Below, in pieces: positions 23,877-32,253 of a stretch of DNA of 64,000 nt. The stretch's first letter is position 1, and each line of letters starts with the position of its first letter. Under the pieces are notes generated by a model. That model was not told where the DNA came from. It saw only the letters and a list, made by a program, of their open reading frames with translations, and did not search any database. Source of the DNA: JAKQDH01 sp029558835 (GTDB lineage Bacteria; Planctomycetota; Phycisphaerae; UBA1845); NCBI GenBank assembly GCA_035356615.1, contig DAOQSN010000025.1, positions 17,831 through 81,830 on the forward strand. Reading direction: 5' to 3'. A program made the translations under genes and the position numbers.

Positions 23877-25760
23877 TCACCGGCTGAACATCCTCTGAAA
23901 CAGCGCGAAATCCTCCAGGTCCACGTCCCCGTCCACGTCCAGATCGGAATCGTCGCAGCCCGGCGGGTAGTCGACTTGGGGCCCCAGCATGCAGCCGACG
24001 AAGGTGCTCAAGTCATAGATCTCGATGGCGGCCTTCAGCCCCAGGGCGAAACCGCCGGAATAGACGCCGCCGGCCGCGATGGCTACGAAGCCGGCATTCG
24101 GGCTCGGGACGTTGCATTGACCGTGGTTGTTGTATCCCCAGGCGACGATCGAACCGTTGGCCTTCAGGCCCAGGCTGTGCGCGTTCGCTGCCGCGATGGC
24201 GACGAAGTCGGTGTTGGGCTCCGGGACGTCGCATTGGCCGCTGCCGTTGTAGCCCCACGCTACGATCGAGCCGTCCGCCTTCAGACCCAGACTGTGGATA
24301 CCGCCGCCCGCAACGGCGATGAAGTCGCAATTGGGCTCCGGGACGTCGCACTGGCCGTACGGGTTCCAGCCCCACGCCACAACCGAGTGGTCGGCTTTGA
24401 GGCCGAGGCTGTGAAACGCACCCGCCGCGACGCCAATGAAGTCGGCATTGGGCTCCGGCACGTCGCACTGGGTGTCGTCGTTGTAGCCCCACGCTACGAC
24501 GGTACCGTCGTCCTTCAGCCCCAGGCTATGCTCGGCACCGCCCGCCATACCGATGAAGTGGGCATTAGGCTCCGGGACGTTGCATTGCCCGTCGCCGTTA
24601 CTTCCCCAGGCGACAATCGAGCCGCTCGCCTTCAGCCCCAGACCATGCCACCCGCCCGCGGCGACGGCCACGAAGTCGGCATTGGGTTCCGGAACATGGG
24701 GCTGCCCGGAGGCGTCGTCTCCCCAGCCCGCGATCGAACCCGTCGCCCGCAGCCCCAGGCCGTGATACCCGCCGGCCGCGATGCCGATGAAACCGGCATT
24801 TGGTGCCGGGACGTTGCCGCCGCTGATGCAGTTGGACCCCCACGGCACAAACGAGCCGTCAGCCTTCAGCGCCAGCCCGTGATACCAGCCACCCGCGATG
24901 GCCACAAAACCGTCCCCCTGCGGAGCGGTGCATTGGCCGTGGTTGTTTCGTCCCCACGCCACGATCGAACCGTCGGCCTTCATGGCCACGCTGTGCCAGA
25001 AGCCTCCTGCTAGCCGGGTGAAGTCGGCGTTCGGCGCGGGAGGGGTGCATTGACCGTAGTTGTTCCACCCCCAGGCCACGATCGAGCCATCGCTCTTCAA
25101 GCCCAGGCTGTGGTATTGGCCGGCCGCGATGGCGATGAAGTCGGCGTTGGGAGTTGGAACCGTGCACTGCCCGTAGTTGTTCCTGCCCCAGGCTACGATC
25201 GAGTGGTCCTCCTTCAGGCCCAGGCTGTGGCTCCCGCCCGCCGCGACGGCGATGAAATCAGCATTGGGCTCCGGGACGGTGCACTGGCCGTTGTTGTTCC
25301 TGCCCCAGGCCACGACCGAGCCGTCGTCCTTCAGGCCCAGGCTGTGACCGTCCTCATAGCCTCCGCCGCCCGCCACCGCCATGAACCCGCTGTTGGGCAA
25401 CGGGACGTCGCATTGGCCGTAGTCGTTCCGACCCCACGCCACAATCGAATGGCCGGCCATCAGGCCGAGACTGTGGTACGCACCGGATGCGATGCTGAGG
25501 AAGCCGCCCTTGTAATCCGGGACGATGCATTGGCCGTAGCCGTTATCCCCCCAGGCCACGACCTCGCCGTCGGCGTTCAGACCAAGGCTGTGATACGCAC
25601 CCGCCGCAACCGCGGTGAGGTCCTCCAGCGCCGACTGGGGCACGACGACCTGGTCGCCCCATCCCACTACCGGGCCCGTGCCCTGAGCGGGCAGCGACCC
25701 GCCGGCCAGCACCGCAGCGCAGACGCAGACCGCCGTAGCTCCCAACGATCTCCACCCCAT
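23877..25760 (-). CDS. Secreted RCC1-repeat (beta-propeller) protein with a dockerin-like tail
   Basis: A 627-residue secreted protein. The ATG at 25760 (MGWRSLGATAVCVCAAVLAG) gives a signal peptide. Thirteen consecutive repeats of about 39 residues follow, plus a partial one, each like FIAVAAGGxHSLGLKxDGS followed by IVAWGxNxxGQCxVPEPNAD. This is the RCC1/alpha-tubulin-suppressor repeat with its HSLGL and WG marks. Thirteen repeats would make about two seven-bladed propellers. The C-terminal ~45 residues have a Cys pair and LDVDGDVDLEDFALFQRMFS, the dockerin-like tail also seen in the M14 peptidases here. It is probably a surface protein-protein interaction module. Repeat identity at the DNA level is high, so copy number may vary among strains. 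Confidence 0.85.
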   Translation of the reverse strand: MGWRSLGATAVCVCAAVLAGGSLPAQGTGPVVGWGDQVVVPQSALEDLTAVAAGAYHSLGLNADGEVVAWGDNGYGQCIVPDYKGGFLSIASGAYHSLGLMAGHSIVAWGRNDYGQCDVPLPNSGFMAVAGGGGYEDGHSLGLKDDGSVVAWGRNNNGQCTVPEPNADFIAVAAGGSHSLGLKEDHSIVAWGRNNYGQCTVPTPNADFIAIAAGQYHSLGLKSDGSIVAWGWNNYGQCTPPAPNADFTRLAGGFWHSVAMKADGSIVAWGRNNHGQCTAPQGDGFVAIAGGWYHGLALKADGSFVPWGSNCISGGNVPAPNAGFIGIAAGGYHGLGLRATGSIAGWGDDASGQPHVPEPNADFVAVAAGGWHGLGLKASGSIVAWGSNGDGQCNVPEPNAHFIGMAGGAEHSLGLKDDGTVVAWGYNDDTQCDVPEPNADFIGVAAGAFHSLGLKADHSVVAWGWNPYGQCDVPEPNCDFIAVAGGGIHSLGLKADGSIVAWGYNGSGQCDVPEPNTDFVAIAAANAHSLGLKANGSIVAWGYNNHGQCNVPSPNAGFVAIAAGGVYSGGFALGLKAAIEIYDLSTFVGCMLGPQVDYPPGCDDSDLDVDGDVDLEDFALFQRMFSR

Positions 25761-26340
25761 GACCACCCCTTCTGCGCCAATCGGGCGCCGGGGAAGACCG
25801 GTGCCGAGCACCCCACCCGGCGGTCTTCCCCACGCCGATGACCAAGCTCAGTATACCGTCTTTGCCGCGCGAAAGCTCGGTCCCGGTTGTGGCTCGCAGA
25901 GGATGTACGCCGGGAAAGAGAACGGCTGGGCGGGCAGAAGTTTAAGCTGAGTCGCCGTGCGCGATTCGGATCGTCGGCGTCGCATGGCGCACGGTGATGT
26001 AGCCTGCGTCGTGCGGGCTCGCTCTTATACAAACGGCACAGTGGGCACCGGGCCGAGCCGGATGAGCGCGAGGGTCATCCGTCCCCCACCTCCAAAGTAC
26101 ATGCTTAGCGTCTTCGGCGTTGTGGGTGCCATGCTTTCCCGCGACCGCAGTCGCGGGTAAGCATGCCTCTGCGGCCGCGCCCCATGCCCACCCCCGCCTG
26201 CGGCGGGTGAGGGCATGGCACCCACGCTAAACAGGTACCCTCCAAAGGAGGTGGGCCACCCGGCGTACCTTCACCGGCGGTGGGCCACCCGGCACCGACA
26301 CGCCGTGCCGTCGGTTGGCTTGCCTGCCGAGGGGAAGTGC
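25761..26340. other. 580-base gap containing MITE-like element B1
   Basis: No gene is seen. The first 330 bases are plain and slightly less GC-rich, with a GTTTAAGCTGAG stretch. Element B1 (26097-26238) and its 8-bp direct repeats occupy 26089-26246. After it, two copies of GGTGGGCCACCCGGC lie at about 26250 and 26280. Confidence 0.6.
26097..26238. mobile_element. MITE-like element B, copy 1, with 8-bp direct repeats
   Basis: A 142-bp element. The left end GTACATGCTTAGCGT and the right end ACGCTAAACAGGTAC are inverted repeats with two mismatches. The flanks carry the direct repeat CCTCCAAA at 26089-26096 and 26239-26246, as expected for a target-site duplication. Inside are a second pairing block (GGGTGCCATGC/GCATGGCACCC) and two hairpins (CCCGCGA..TCGCGGG and CCCCGCC..GGCGGG). 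No open reading frame of note, so it is non-autonomous. Copy 2 at 35680 is very similar. Confidence 0.85.
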
Positions 26341-26679
26341 CTAGCCTTCTTGCGGCGGGAGTTCGATGCGGGCGACCAGGTCCTTCAGTTCGGCCAGCAG
26401 GTTGGCGCAGTCCTCAACCGCCCCTTGCCGGGCGAATTGCTCGAGCTTGGCCGCCCTTTCGGTCAGGATCGGGAACCCATAGCCGCCGCCGGCACCCTTG
26501 AGCTGGTGGGCGGCCACCTTGAGCGTCTCGAAGTCCGTGCCCCGGATGGACTGCTCCATCACCCGCAGCCTCTCGCTGAGCCCCTCCACGAACGGGATCA
26601 CGATATCCGCGAAGGTGGGATTCTCGCGCAGCAACTCGGATTGAATCGGTCCCCGGTCGGGTGATGCGTTATCGGTCAT
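26341..26679 (-). CDS. Orphan histidine-containing phosphotransfer (Hpt) protein
   Basis: A 112-residue four-helix Hpt protein that relays phosphoryl groups between response regulators and hybrid kinases. The phosphoacceptor is His58 in KVAAHQLKGAGGGYGFPIL, which matches the family pattern AHxLKGxxxxxG. Helices before (FADIVIPFVEGLSERLRVME) and after (RAAKLEQFARQGAVED) complete the bundle. The ATG at 26679 follows a GGGAG box. No histidine kinase or receiver domain is encoded nearby, so it must work with partners elsewhere. It is divergent from the BtrH-like gene and sits next to MITE element B1, whose downstream flank ends about 90 bases from its stop. Confidence 0.88.
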   Translation of the reverse strand: MTDNASPDRGPIQSELLRENPTFADIVIPFVEGLSERLRVMEQSIRGTDFETLKVAAHQLKGAGGGYGFPILTERAAKLEQFARQGAVEDCANLLAELKDLVARIELPPQEG

Positions 26680-26857
26680 GGGAATCTCCCTCACCTTTGG
26701 GCGTGCGGTCTGTTCTGGTGCTCCGAGAGTTCATCGTCAGCTTCCGACCGGGGCTTCCGTTAGCCCCTGGGGTGAGCCTCGCGTGCCGCAAGGGAGGTGC
26801 GACCATCGAAGCCGGCGTGTGGGTCCGGGCGGTGCGTCGGGCTGGTTACAGGACCCT

Positions 26858-28024
26858 GTGCGGAGTACACTGCCGCCCGTGCTTCCTCTTGGTACGAACT
26901 GGTTTCCGAGCACCGGGCCGGCGACCGCGCCGCTGACGTGGCTGCTGCACGGAGTGTGGCGGGCGGCCAACCGCGACGCGGGTCTGTCACCCCCTGCCCT
27001 TGACGTTGACGACCTCAACGCGGCCCTCGGACGACCGTTTCTGCTCTGCGCCGTACCTGGCGAATCGGACGTGGAGCGCTGGGCGGCTTACGGGCAGGAT
27101 GCCTTCCTGGTGGAGGTGGGTCGGCTGTTCGGGCTGGCTGTTCGCGAGATTCATCCGCCGGAGGCCGCTCGTGGGCTCGAACGCGCCGCCGAGTTTGCCC
27201 AGCACTTCGAGGCCAGCTATCTCCCGCTGGTACTGCGGGCGCTCGAGCACGATCAACCCGTGCTCGCCTGGACCGGACCCCTCGACGACCCAGCCCAGCG
27301 TGCGCGACTCCGCACCGCCATCGAGCCGCGGGCTTCAGCCCGCGCGGTGCCCCCAGACGGGGACGGCGCTACGGTTGCGCCCTCGACCTGGGTGTTGATC
27401 GACCGCACGGCGACGACGGGACTGGGCTTGGCCGGCGTGCGGCTGGAGCCGACCGGGGCGACCGATCGGCAAGGGGTCGTCGGCCTCACAACGGTCCCCG
27501 TCGCGCTCTCCCGCCCACCCATTCAGCTTTACGTCATTGAGGAGTGCCGTCCCGTCGCCCCCGAACCCGCCGTGCTCCTTGCGGCCGCGCTGGAACATGC
27601 CCGGCGGCTGCTCGCGCGGGAGTTCGACACCCGCTTCGGCGTGCTCACCGGCCCGGCGGCCCTGGACGAGTGGAGTCAGCGGCTACGCGCCAAGACGCCT
27701 TCGGAACCCGCAGCCCAGATACACGCCGGCCTCGCTGCCACGGTCGTCGCCGGTGCGCGATCGGGTGAGCGCTTCCTGCAACGCCAGGTCACGCTCGCAC
27801 CTGCACCTGAGCGTCCGTTGCTGACGACGCTGGCAGGCGCATGCGCGCAACTAGCCGAAGCGCTGGCTGATTTCGCGGGCCCGGCCGGAGCTGCTGCCCT
27901 GACCCACGCTTCCCCGGCCTGGACGCGCTTCGCGGAAGCCCTAGCCACCGCCCGGGCGGCCTGCCTCCAGATGCTGACGGCTCTACAGAGTTGGCACGCG
28001 CGCGGACCCACACAACGACCATGA
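26858..28024 (+). CDS. Uncharacterised protein, possibly BtrH/C39-like
   Basis: A 388-residue cytoplasmic protein. Starts at GTG 26858 or GTG 26879 are both possible. The N-terminal part (LTWLLHGVWRAANRDAGLSP, then RPFLLCAVPGESDVERWAAY) and the AQHFEASYLPLVLRALEHDQPVLAWTG segment faintly recall papain-fold/BtrH-type domains, and VLLAAALEHARRLLAREFDT resembles the helical part after such a domain. This is a weak impression, not an assignment. Around residues 150-160 the sequence EPRASARAVPPDG is encoded by a GCGGGCTTCAGCCCGC palindrome, probably a repeat inserted in frame. The stop overlaps the start of the next gene in an ATGA, which implies translational coupling with the Cys-cluster protein. 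Confidence 0.6.
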   Translation: MRSTLPPVLPLGTNWFPSTGPATAPLTWLLHGVWRAANRDAGLSPPALDVDDLNAALGRPFLLCAVPGESDVERWAAYGQDAFLVEVGRLFGLAVREIHPPEAARGLERAAEFAQHFEASYLPLVLRALEHDQPVLAWTGPLDDPAQRARLRTAIEPRASARAVPPDGDGATVAPSTWVLIDRTATTGLGLAGVRLEPTGATDRQGVVGLTTVPVALSRPPIQLYVIEECRPVAPEPAVLLAAALEHARRLLAREFDTRFGVLTGPAALDEWSQRLRAKTPSEPAAQIHAGLAATVVAGARSGERFLQRQVTLAPAPERPLLTTLAGACAQLAEALADFAGPAGAAALTHASPAWTRFAEALATARAACLQMLTALQSWHARGPTQRP

Positions 28025-28728
28025 ACATCGCGCCGTATCCAAAGCGGGTAACCGCCATCCTCAACAAGTGGCACACCGGCGCGGTAACCGCACAGGACTG
28101 CATGGCCTGCTCATCGTCATGCTGCAGCCACGGCGGCTTCGCCATCCTGGAGAACGTGTTGGCGATCTTTGAGTTGTATGAGCGCGGCGAACTGAAACGC
28201 GAAGACTATCGCTTTCCAGAAGGTTTGTGTTTCCGGGACTTCGTGCGCACATACTTCGATGTCTTCTGGTGTCCCACCGGACGCTGGCCGTGGAGGAAGC
28301 AGATCGCCGTGTTTCACATGAAGTCCCTGTCCAGCGACGGGCAGCTCATCTCCATCCCCCCCGTGGGAGAGTCGTATTACGAGACCCGCAATGCGCTGTT
28401 CGGCGAGAACCCGTGGTTGAATAAGGGCTGCGTCTTCCTGAGCAAACGGGTAGAGGAATGGCCTTCCGACGACAAGGACGCGACACGACGGTGCATTCTG
28501 CACCACCCGGCCTCGGCGACCCACCTGACGCAGAAGCCCATCGACTGCGTGTTCTTCGTATGCACGGAACCGCGCGAGCCGAAGGTGCCGACCGGAGACG
28601 TCTCCGCGGATTGGCACCGAGCCCTGGCGGTCTCGTATCCAAACAGTGTGGAACGATTCCTGGCGTTGGTGGAGGAGACACCAGCGCGGCAGGAGGACGG
28701 TGCGGCCACCGCGCCCACCAACCCCTGA
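28021..28728 (+). CDS. YkgJ-like cysteine-cluster protein
   Basis: A 235-residue soluble protein. Residues 27-35 (CMACSSSCC) form a CxxCxxxCC cluster, followed later by KGCVFLS, RRCILHHP and IDCVFFVC. This order of cysteines is like the YkgJ/UPF0153 iron- or zinc-chelating family, where a CxxCCR start is followed by GCxFL, C and RPxxC. It differs by ~100 intervening residues with FRDFVRTYFDVFWCPTGRWP. A metal-bound or Fe-S protein, perhaps a modification enzyme, is inferred. The ATG overlaps the stop of the previous gene (ATGA at 28021-28024), so the two are co-translated and probably act together. The C terminus (RQEDGAATAPTNP) is unstructured. Confidence 0.68.
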   Translation: MNIAPYPKRVTAILNKWHTGAVTAQDCMACSSSCCSHGGFAILENVLAIFELYERGELKREDYRFPEGLCFRDFVRTYFDVFWCPTGRWPWRKQIAVFHMKSLSSDGQLISIPPVGESYYETRNALFGENPWLNKGCVFLSKRVEEWPSDDKDATRRCILHHPASATHLTQKPIDCVFFVCTEPREPKVPTGDVSADWHRALAVSYPNSVERFLALVEETPARQEDGAATAPTNP

Positions 28729-28788
28729 TGAACGTCCGCGCTGCGGCAAAGCGCTCCGAAGCGCAACCGTGGGGAAGCGGTCGAGCGG

Positions 28789-28881
28789 CAACGCGGCCGC
28801 GCGCGCGGGGGGGGGCACGCGAAGGGCGACGTGGGACCGCAGCACGGCCCGACAACGCGGCCGCACGCGCGGGGGGCACGC
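28789..28881. repeat. GC-rich direct repeat pair
   Basis: Two ~30-base copies (28789-28820 and 28853-28881) share CAACGCGGCCGC, then a CGCG run, a G-run and GCACGC. They differ in G-run length (ten versus six). The NotI-like GCGGCCGC and the G-runs suggest slippage or a structured element. Confidence 0.7.
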
Positions 28882-29013
28882 TCAGGTGGCAGCAGCCGCG
28901 GACCCCTACCCGCGGGCGTACGCCGCCGGCTGAAACCCCTGGCGGTTCCAGCGTCCGTGAACCGGTTCTCCCGGTGCGCAGCAGCGCACGACGCCGCCGC
29001 GGGGCGGCCGATT

Positions 29014-29042
29014 TCGACTCCGGTGCCCAGCGGGTTATACTG
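29014..29042 (+). promoter_or_regulatory. Possible sigma-70-type promoter for mutL
   Basis: TTCGAC (29014-29019), a 17-base spacer and TATACT (29037-29042). The -10 box has five of six consensus bases in very GC-rich surroundings; the -35 box is weak. The start would be about 180 bases before mutL. Confidence 0.35.
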
Positions 29043-29225
29043 CCCCACTGGTCGCCTATGACCTTGGCAGCCGGTCGCGGAGCCCCCCGGGCTGGACGGG
29101 GAGCCTCGAAGACCGGGGCGTCTGGCGGTTCCCACGTCGGCCGCGGGGGGCCGACGTTCCTTCTCCAACGAGCTGCCAGAGCGACGGCTGAGGGAGGATC
29201 CAGCCGCTTGGAGGAAGTGTCGCCG

Positions 29226-31238
29226 ATGACCACTGCGCCCGCGTGTCGCATTCAGGTGCTGCCCGACCTGCTGGTCCGCAAGATCGCGGCCGGCGAGGTC
29301 ATCGAGCGCCCCGCCAGCGTGGTCAAGGAGCTGGTCGAAAACGCGATCGACGCCGGCGCACGCCGCGTGGCCGTCACCATCGAGGACGGCGGCAAGCAGC
29401 TCATTCGTGTGGTGGACGACGGCGGCGGGATGACGGCCGAGGAGCTGCGCCTGGCCGTCCTGCCCCACGCCACCAGCAAGATACTCATCGAGCCGGACCT
29501 GTATCACATCGAGACGATGGGCTTCCGCGGCGAGGCGCTGGCGAGCATCTCGGCCGTCGCCCGCCTGCGGATGGTCTCACGTGTGCCGGACGCCGTCGAG
29601 GGTCACGAAATCCGCGTGGCCGCGGACCAAGTGGAGCTGAGCCGGGCGGCCGGGTGCCCGCCGGGGACGACCATCGAGGTGCGCGACCTGTTCTTCAACG
29701 TACCCGCGCGGCGCAAGTTCCTGCGCACGTCCACAACGGAATCGGGGCACGTGCACGACCAGTTCGCCCGCGTGGCGCTCGCCCACCCAGCCGTCGCGTT
29801 CGAGCTGGCCAGCGGCGCCCGCCCCGTCCACCAGCTCCCCGGCGGCGTCACTCGGCTCGAACGCCTGGCCCAGTTTTTCGGGGCGGAGCTTGCCCAGGCC
29901 CTGCTTCACATTGAGCGTCACGAGCAGGGCCTGAGTCTGGACGCCTATGCCGCCCCGCCCGCCCAGTCCCGCGCGACCGCCCAGTGGCAGTACGTGTTCG
30001 TCAACGGTCGCTACATCCGCGACCGGTTCGTGCAGCACGCGATCAAGGAGGCATACCGCGGCCTGATGGAACCGAGCCGCCAGGCGGTGATCTTCCTGTT
30101 TCTGGAGGTGGACCCGGGCTTGGTCGACGTGAACGTGCATCCGACTAAGATCGAGGTCCGCTGGGCCGACTCGAACCTTGTCCATTCGCAGGTGCTCAGC
30201 GCCCTGCGGGAGGCCTTCCAGCGGGCGGACTTGACGCCCGCCCTGCGTACCCCCTGGGCACCCGGCTCGGAAGCGGCCGCGGACGAGGACCGCGTTCGCC
30301 ACGAGCTGGCGGCCGCGTTGAAGGCCGCCGTTCCGATCGTGCCGCCCGGCTTCGGTCCGACCGGCCGACCCGCGGGCGAAGCACCCGCCGGGCATCCCGC
30401 CTGGACCCGATGCGCGCCGTCGCAGGGGCAGTCCGGCCACGCCCCCCAGGGAATCGGCGGTTTGCCCGGCGGGTCACCCGCGGGACCGCTGGGTGACGCA
30501 GCTTGGCGGGCGCTGTATGCCGGTCCGTCGAGCCCGGCCGCTGGTGGTCTGGACGGGGCGCCACCACCCGAGGGTGGATTGCCAGCCGGATTCGGCCAGG
30601 CCCGCACCGGCCTCGAAGGGGCAGCGGCACGCGCCGAGGGACCAGGCGCCACCGGAGGTAACGCCGCCCCGCGGGCCATTCAGATGCACAATCTCTACCT
30701 CGTGGTCGAGACCGACGACGGCATCATGATCATCGACCAGCACGCCCTGCACGAACGCGTGCTCTACGAGGAGTTGCGCCGCCGGCTGACGCAGGGGACA
30801 CTGGAAGCCCAGCGACTCCTGCTCCCCGAGACCATCAAGGTCACTCCCGCGCAGCTTGGCATCATCGAGACGCACGCCGCGCTCCTGCAGCGACTGGGCA
30901 TCGAGTTGGCCCCCTTCGGCCCGGACGCCGTGGCCGTCCATACGTTCCCGATGCTGCTCAAGGACGTGAACGTGCCGGCCTTTCTGCGCGACCTGCTTGA
31001 CCAGCTTGGGCAGCAGGCGACCCAACACGTCGAGACCGAGGTTGTCATTCACAAGCTGCTGGACATGATGGCCTGCAAGGCCGCCGTAAAGGCTGGCGAC
31101 GCCCTGACGGATGAGGAGATCGCCACGCTGGTTCGGCACCGGCACCTGGTGGACCGGGCGAGCAGTTGCCCGCACGGCCGGCCGACCATGCTGCGCCTGA
31201 CCCGCGGCGAACTGGAGAAGCAGTTCAAACGGAAGTAG
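29226..31238 (+). CDS. mutL: DNA mismatch repair protein MutL, endonuclease type
   Basis: A 670-residue mismatch-repair ATPase and nicking endonuclease that links MutS recognition to strand incision. The ATG at 29226 gives the typical N terminus (IQVLPDLLVRKIAAGEVIER). GHKL ATPase motifs: ELVENAIDAGA, VDDGGGM (family usually DNGxGI) and TMGFRGEALASIS. The transducer domain shows VNGRYIRD and VDVNVHPTKIEVR. A ~130-residue Pro/Gly/Ala-rich linker (about 355-485) leads to the C-terminal domain with the metal-dependent endonuclease motif DQHALHERVLYE (DQHAx2Ex4E), ACKAAVKAG and CPHGRP. It thus belongs to MutL enzymes of bacteria lacking MutH. No mutS is nearby. Confidence 0.96.
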   Translation: MTTAPACRIQVLPDLLVRKIAAGEVIERPASVVKELVENAIDAGARRVAVTIEDGGKQLIRVVDDGGGMTAEELRLAVLPHATSKILIEPDLYHIETMGFRGEALASISAVARLRMVSRVPDAVEGHEIRVAADQVELSRAAGCPPGTTIEVRDLFFNVPARRKFLRTSTTESGHVHDQFARVALAHPAVAFELASGARPVHQLPGGVTRLERLAQFFGAELAQALLHIERHEQGLSLDAYAAPPAQSRATAQWQYVFVNGRYIRDRFVQHAIKEAYRGLMEPSRQAVIFLFLEVDPGLVDVNVHPTKIEVRWADSNLVHSQVLSALREAFQRADLTPALRTPWAPGSEAAADEDRVRHELAAALKAAVPIVPPGFGPTGRPAGEAPAGHPAWTRCAPSQGQSGHAPQGIGGLPGGSPAGPLGDAAWRALYAGPSSPAAGGLDGAPPPEGGLPAGFGQARTGLEGAAARAEGPGATGGNAAPRAIQMHNLYLVVETDDGIMIIDQHALHERVLYEELRRRLTQGTLEAQRLLLPETIKVTPAQLGIIETHAALLQRLGIELAPFGPDAVAVHTFPMLLKDVNVPAFLRDLLDQLGQQATQHVETEVVIHKLLDMMACKAAVKAGDALTDEEIATLVRHRHLVDRASSCPHGRPTMLRLTRGELEKQFKRK

Positions 31239-31251
31239 GAGACCGTCTCAA

Positions 31252-31325
31252 GACCCCCCTCGCATCGGGGGAGTCCTGACCCCTCTCCCCGCGGGAGAGG
31301 GGCAGGGGTGAGGGCGGCGCAAACG
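31252..31325. repeat. Family C hairpins downstream of mutL
   Basis: CCCCCCTCGCATCGGGGGAG is followed by ACCCCTCTCCCCGCGGGAGAGGGG and the tail CAGGGGTGAGGGCGGCGCAAACGAAGACGCCCC. The tail matches the one at 17588-17620 (GGGTGAGGGCGGCGGAGCC, then GAAGACGCCCC). No T-run follows the stem. Confidence 0.7.
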
Positions 31326-31450
31326 AAGACGCCCCGGATACAACGGCGCGCTTGCCCGCAGCGCAGCAGACCCTGAACGCGCGCGCCGGGGAGGCGAGTG
31401 CCGAAGTAGCTTCCTCGTTGCGGCTCGCTTCAGCGAGCGTGGTGTTCGCT

Positions 31451-32158
31451 ATGTCGAGACCTTCGGAGTCCAAGCCTGATCCCGTACGACAGCCGTCGGC
31501 AGCACGGTGCGGCCTCCCTGCGACACCCGGCATGCGCGGGCTGCTGCGCCTGGCGGTCCTCATCTCCGGCGGCGGTCGGACCCTGCTCAACCTGCACGAG
31601 CGCATCCGCGACGGATCGCTGCCGGCACGCATCGACGTAGTGGTCTGCTCGCGCCGTGGGGTGGCGGGCATCGAGCGCGCTCGGTCAGCCGGTCTGCCGC
31701 TTACCGTTGTCGAGCGGCGGTGCCTGTCCGAGGAGGAGTTCCAGCAGGCTCTGACTGCAGCCATCGGCGATGTCGACCTGGTATGCCTGGCCGGCTTCTT
31801 GTCCCTATGGCGCATCCCACCGCAGTTCGCGGGGCGTGTGATGAACATCCACCCGGCCCTGCTGCCGGACTTTGGCGGGCACGGCATGTACGGCCAACGC
31901 GTGCACGAGGCGGTGCTGGCCGCCGGCAGGACGGAGAGCGGCTGCACGGTGCATTTCTGCGACAACGAATACGACCACGGCCCCATCATCCTGCAGCGCC
32001 GTGTGCCGGTCCTGCCCACCGACACCCCTGACACCCTGGCCGAACGTGTCTTCGCCGAGGAATGCATCGCCTACCCGGAGGCAATCCGCCTCTTCGCCAC
32101 CGCCCGCCTGCGGATCGAACGCCGTCGAGTGGTCATCCTGCCGCACGAGGCGCGTTGA
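31451..32158 (+). CDS. purN: Phosphoribosylglycinamide formyltransferase
   Basis: A 235-residue enzyme of purine synthesis that formylates glycinamide ribonucleotide from 10-formyl-tetrahydrofolate. Motifs: the N-terminal LRLAVLISGGGRTLLNLHER, VVCSRRGVAGIERA, VDLVCLAGFL, the catalytic MNIHPALLPDFGGHGMYG (Asn and His of the active site) and SGCTVHFCDNEYDHGPII with the catalytic Asp. An ATG at 31451 leaves a ~27-residue polar leader; an ATG at 31532, right before the core, is the alternative. No other purine genes are adjacent. A region of family C repeats separates it from mutL. The C-terminal ARLRIERRRVVILP is typical. Confidence 0.92.
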   Translation: MSRPSESKPDPVRQPSAARCGLPATPGMRGLLRLAVLISGGGRTLLNLHERIRDGSLPARIDVVVCSRRGVAGIERARSAGLPLTVVERRCLSEEEFQQALTAAIGDVDLVCLAGFLSLWRIPPQFAGRVMNIHPALLPDFGGHGMYGQRVHEAVLAAGRTESGCTVHFCDNEYDHGPIILQRRVPVLPTDTPDTLAERVFAEECIAYPEAIRLFATARLRIERRRVVILPHEAR

Positions 32159-32253
32159 GCGTGAACCAGCCGGGGAGTTGCCCAGACCGCGACAACTGCT
32201 GACCCGCCCGCGTGGACCGTCCCCATGCTTGGGCATCGAGCGAGTTCGCACGA

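Larger units (their letters stand above)
28729..29225. other. 497-base gap upstream of mutL with GC-rich direct repeats
   Basis: No gene is seen. A direct repeat CAACGCGGCCGC(G/A)CGCGCGGGGGG lies at 28789-28820 and 28853-28881. A possible promoter (TTCGAC-17-TATACT) lies at 29014-29042. A family D element (CCCACGTCGGCCGCGGGGGG) lies near 29129-29160. A GGAGG box at about 29210-29214 serves mutL. Confidence 0.55.

Noticed and set aside
23990..25640. 117-base periodic repeat that could suggest a DNA-level array
   Set aside because: It translates into uninterrupted RCC1-type protein repeats with a signal peptide, so it is coding.
28458..29225. Extension of mutL upstream to 28458 (926 codons)
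   Set aside because: The added region is low-complexity, overlaps the preceding gene and the intergenic repeats, and MutL homologs begin at IQVLPDLLVRKIAAGEV, which is at the ATG 29226.
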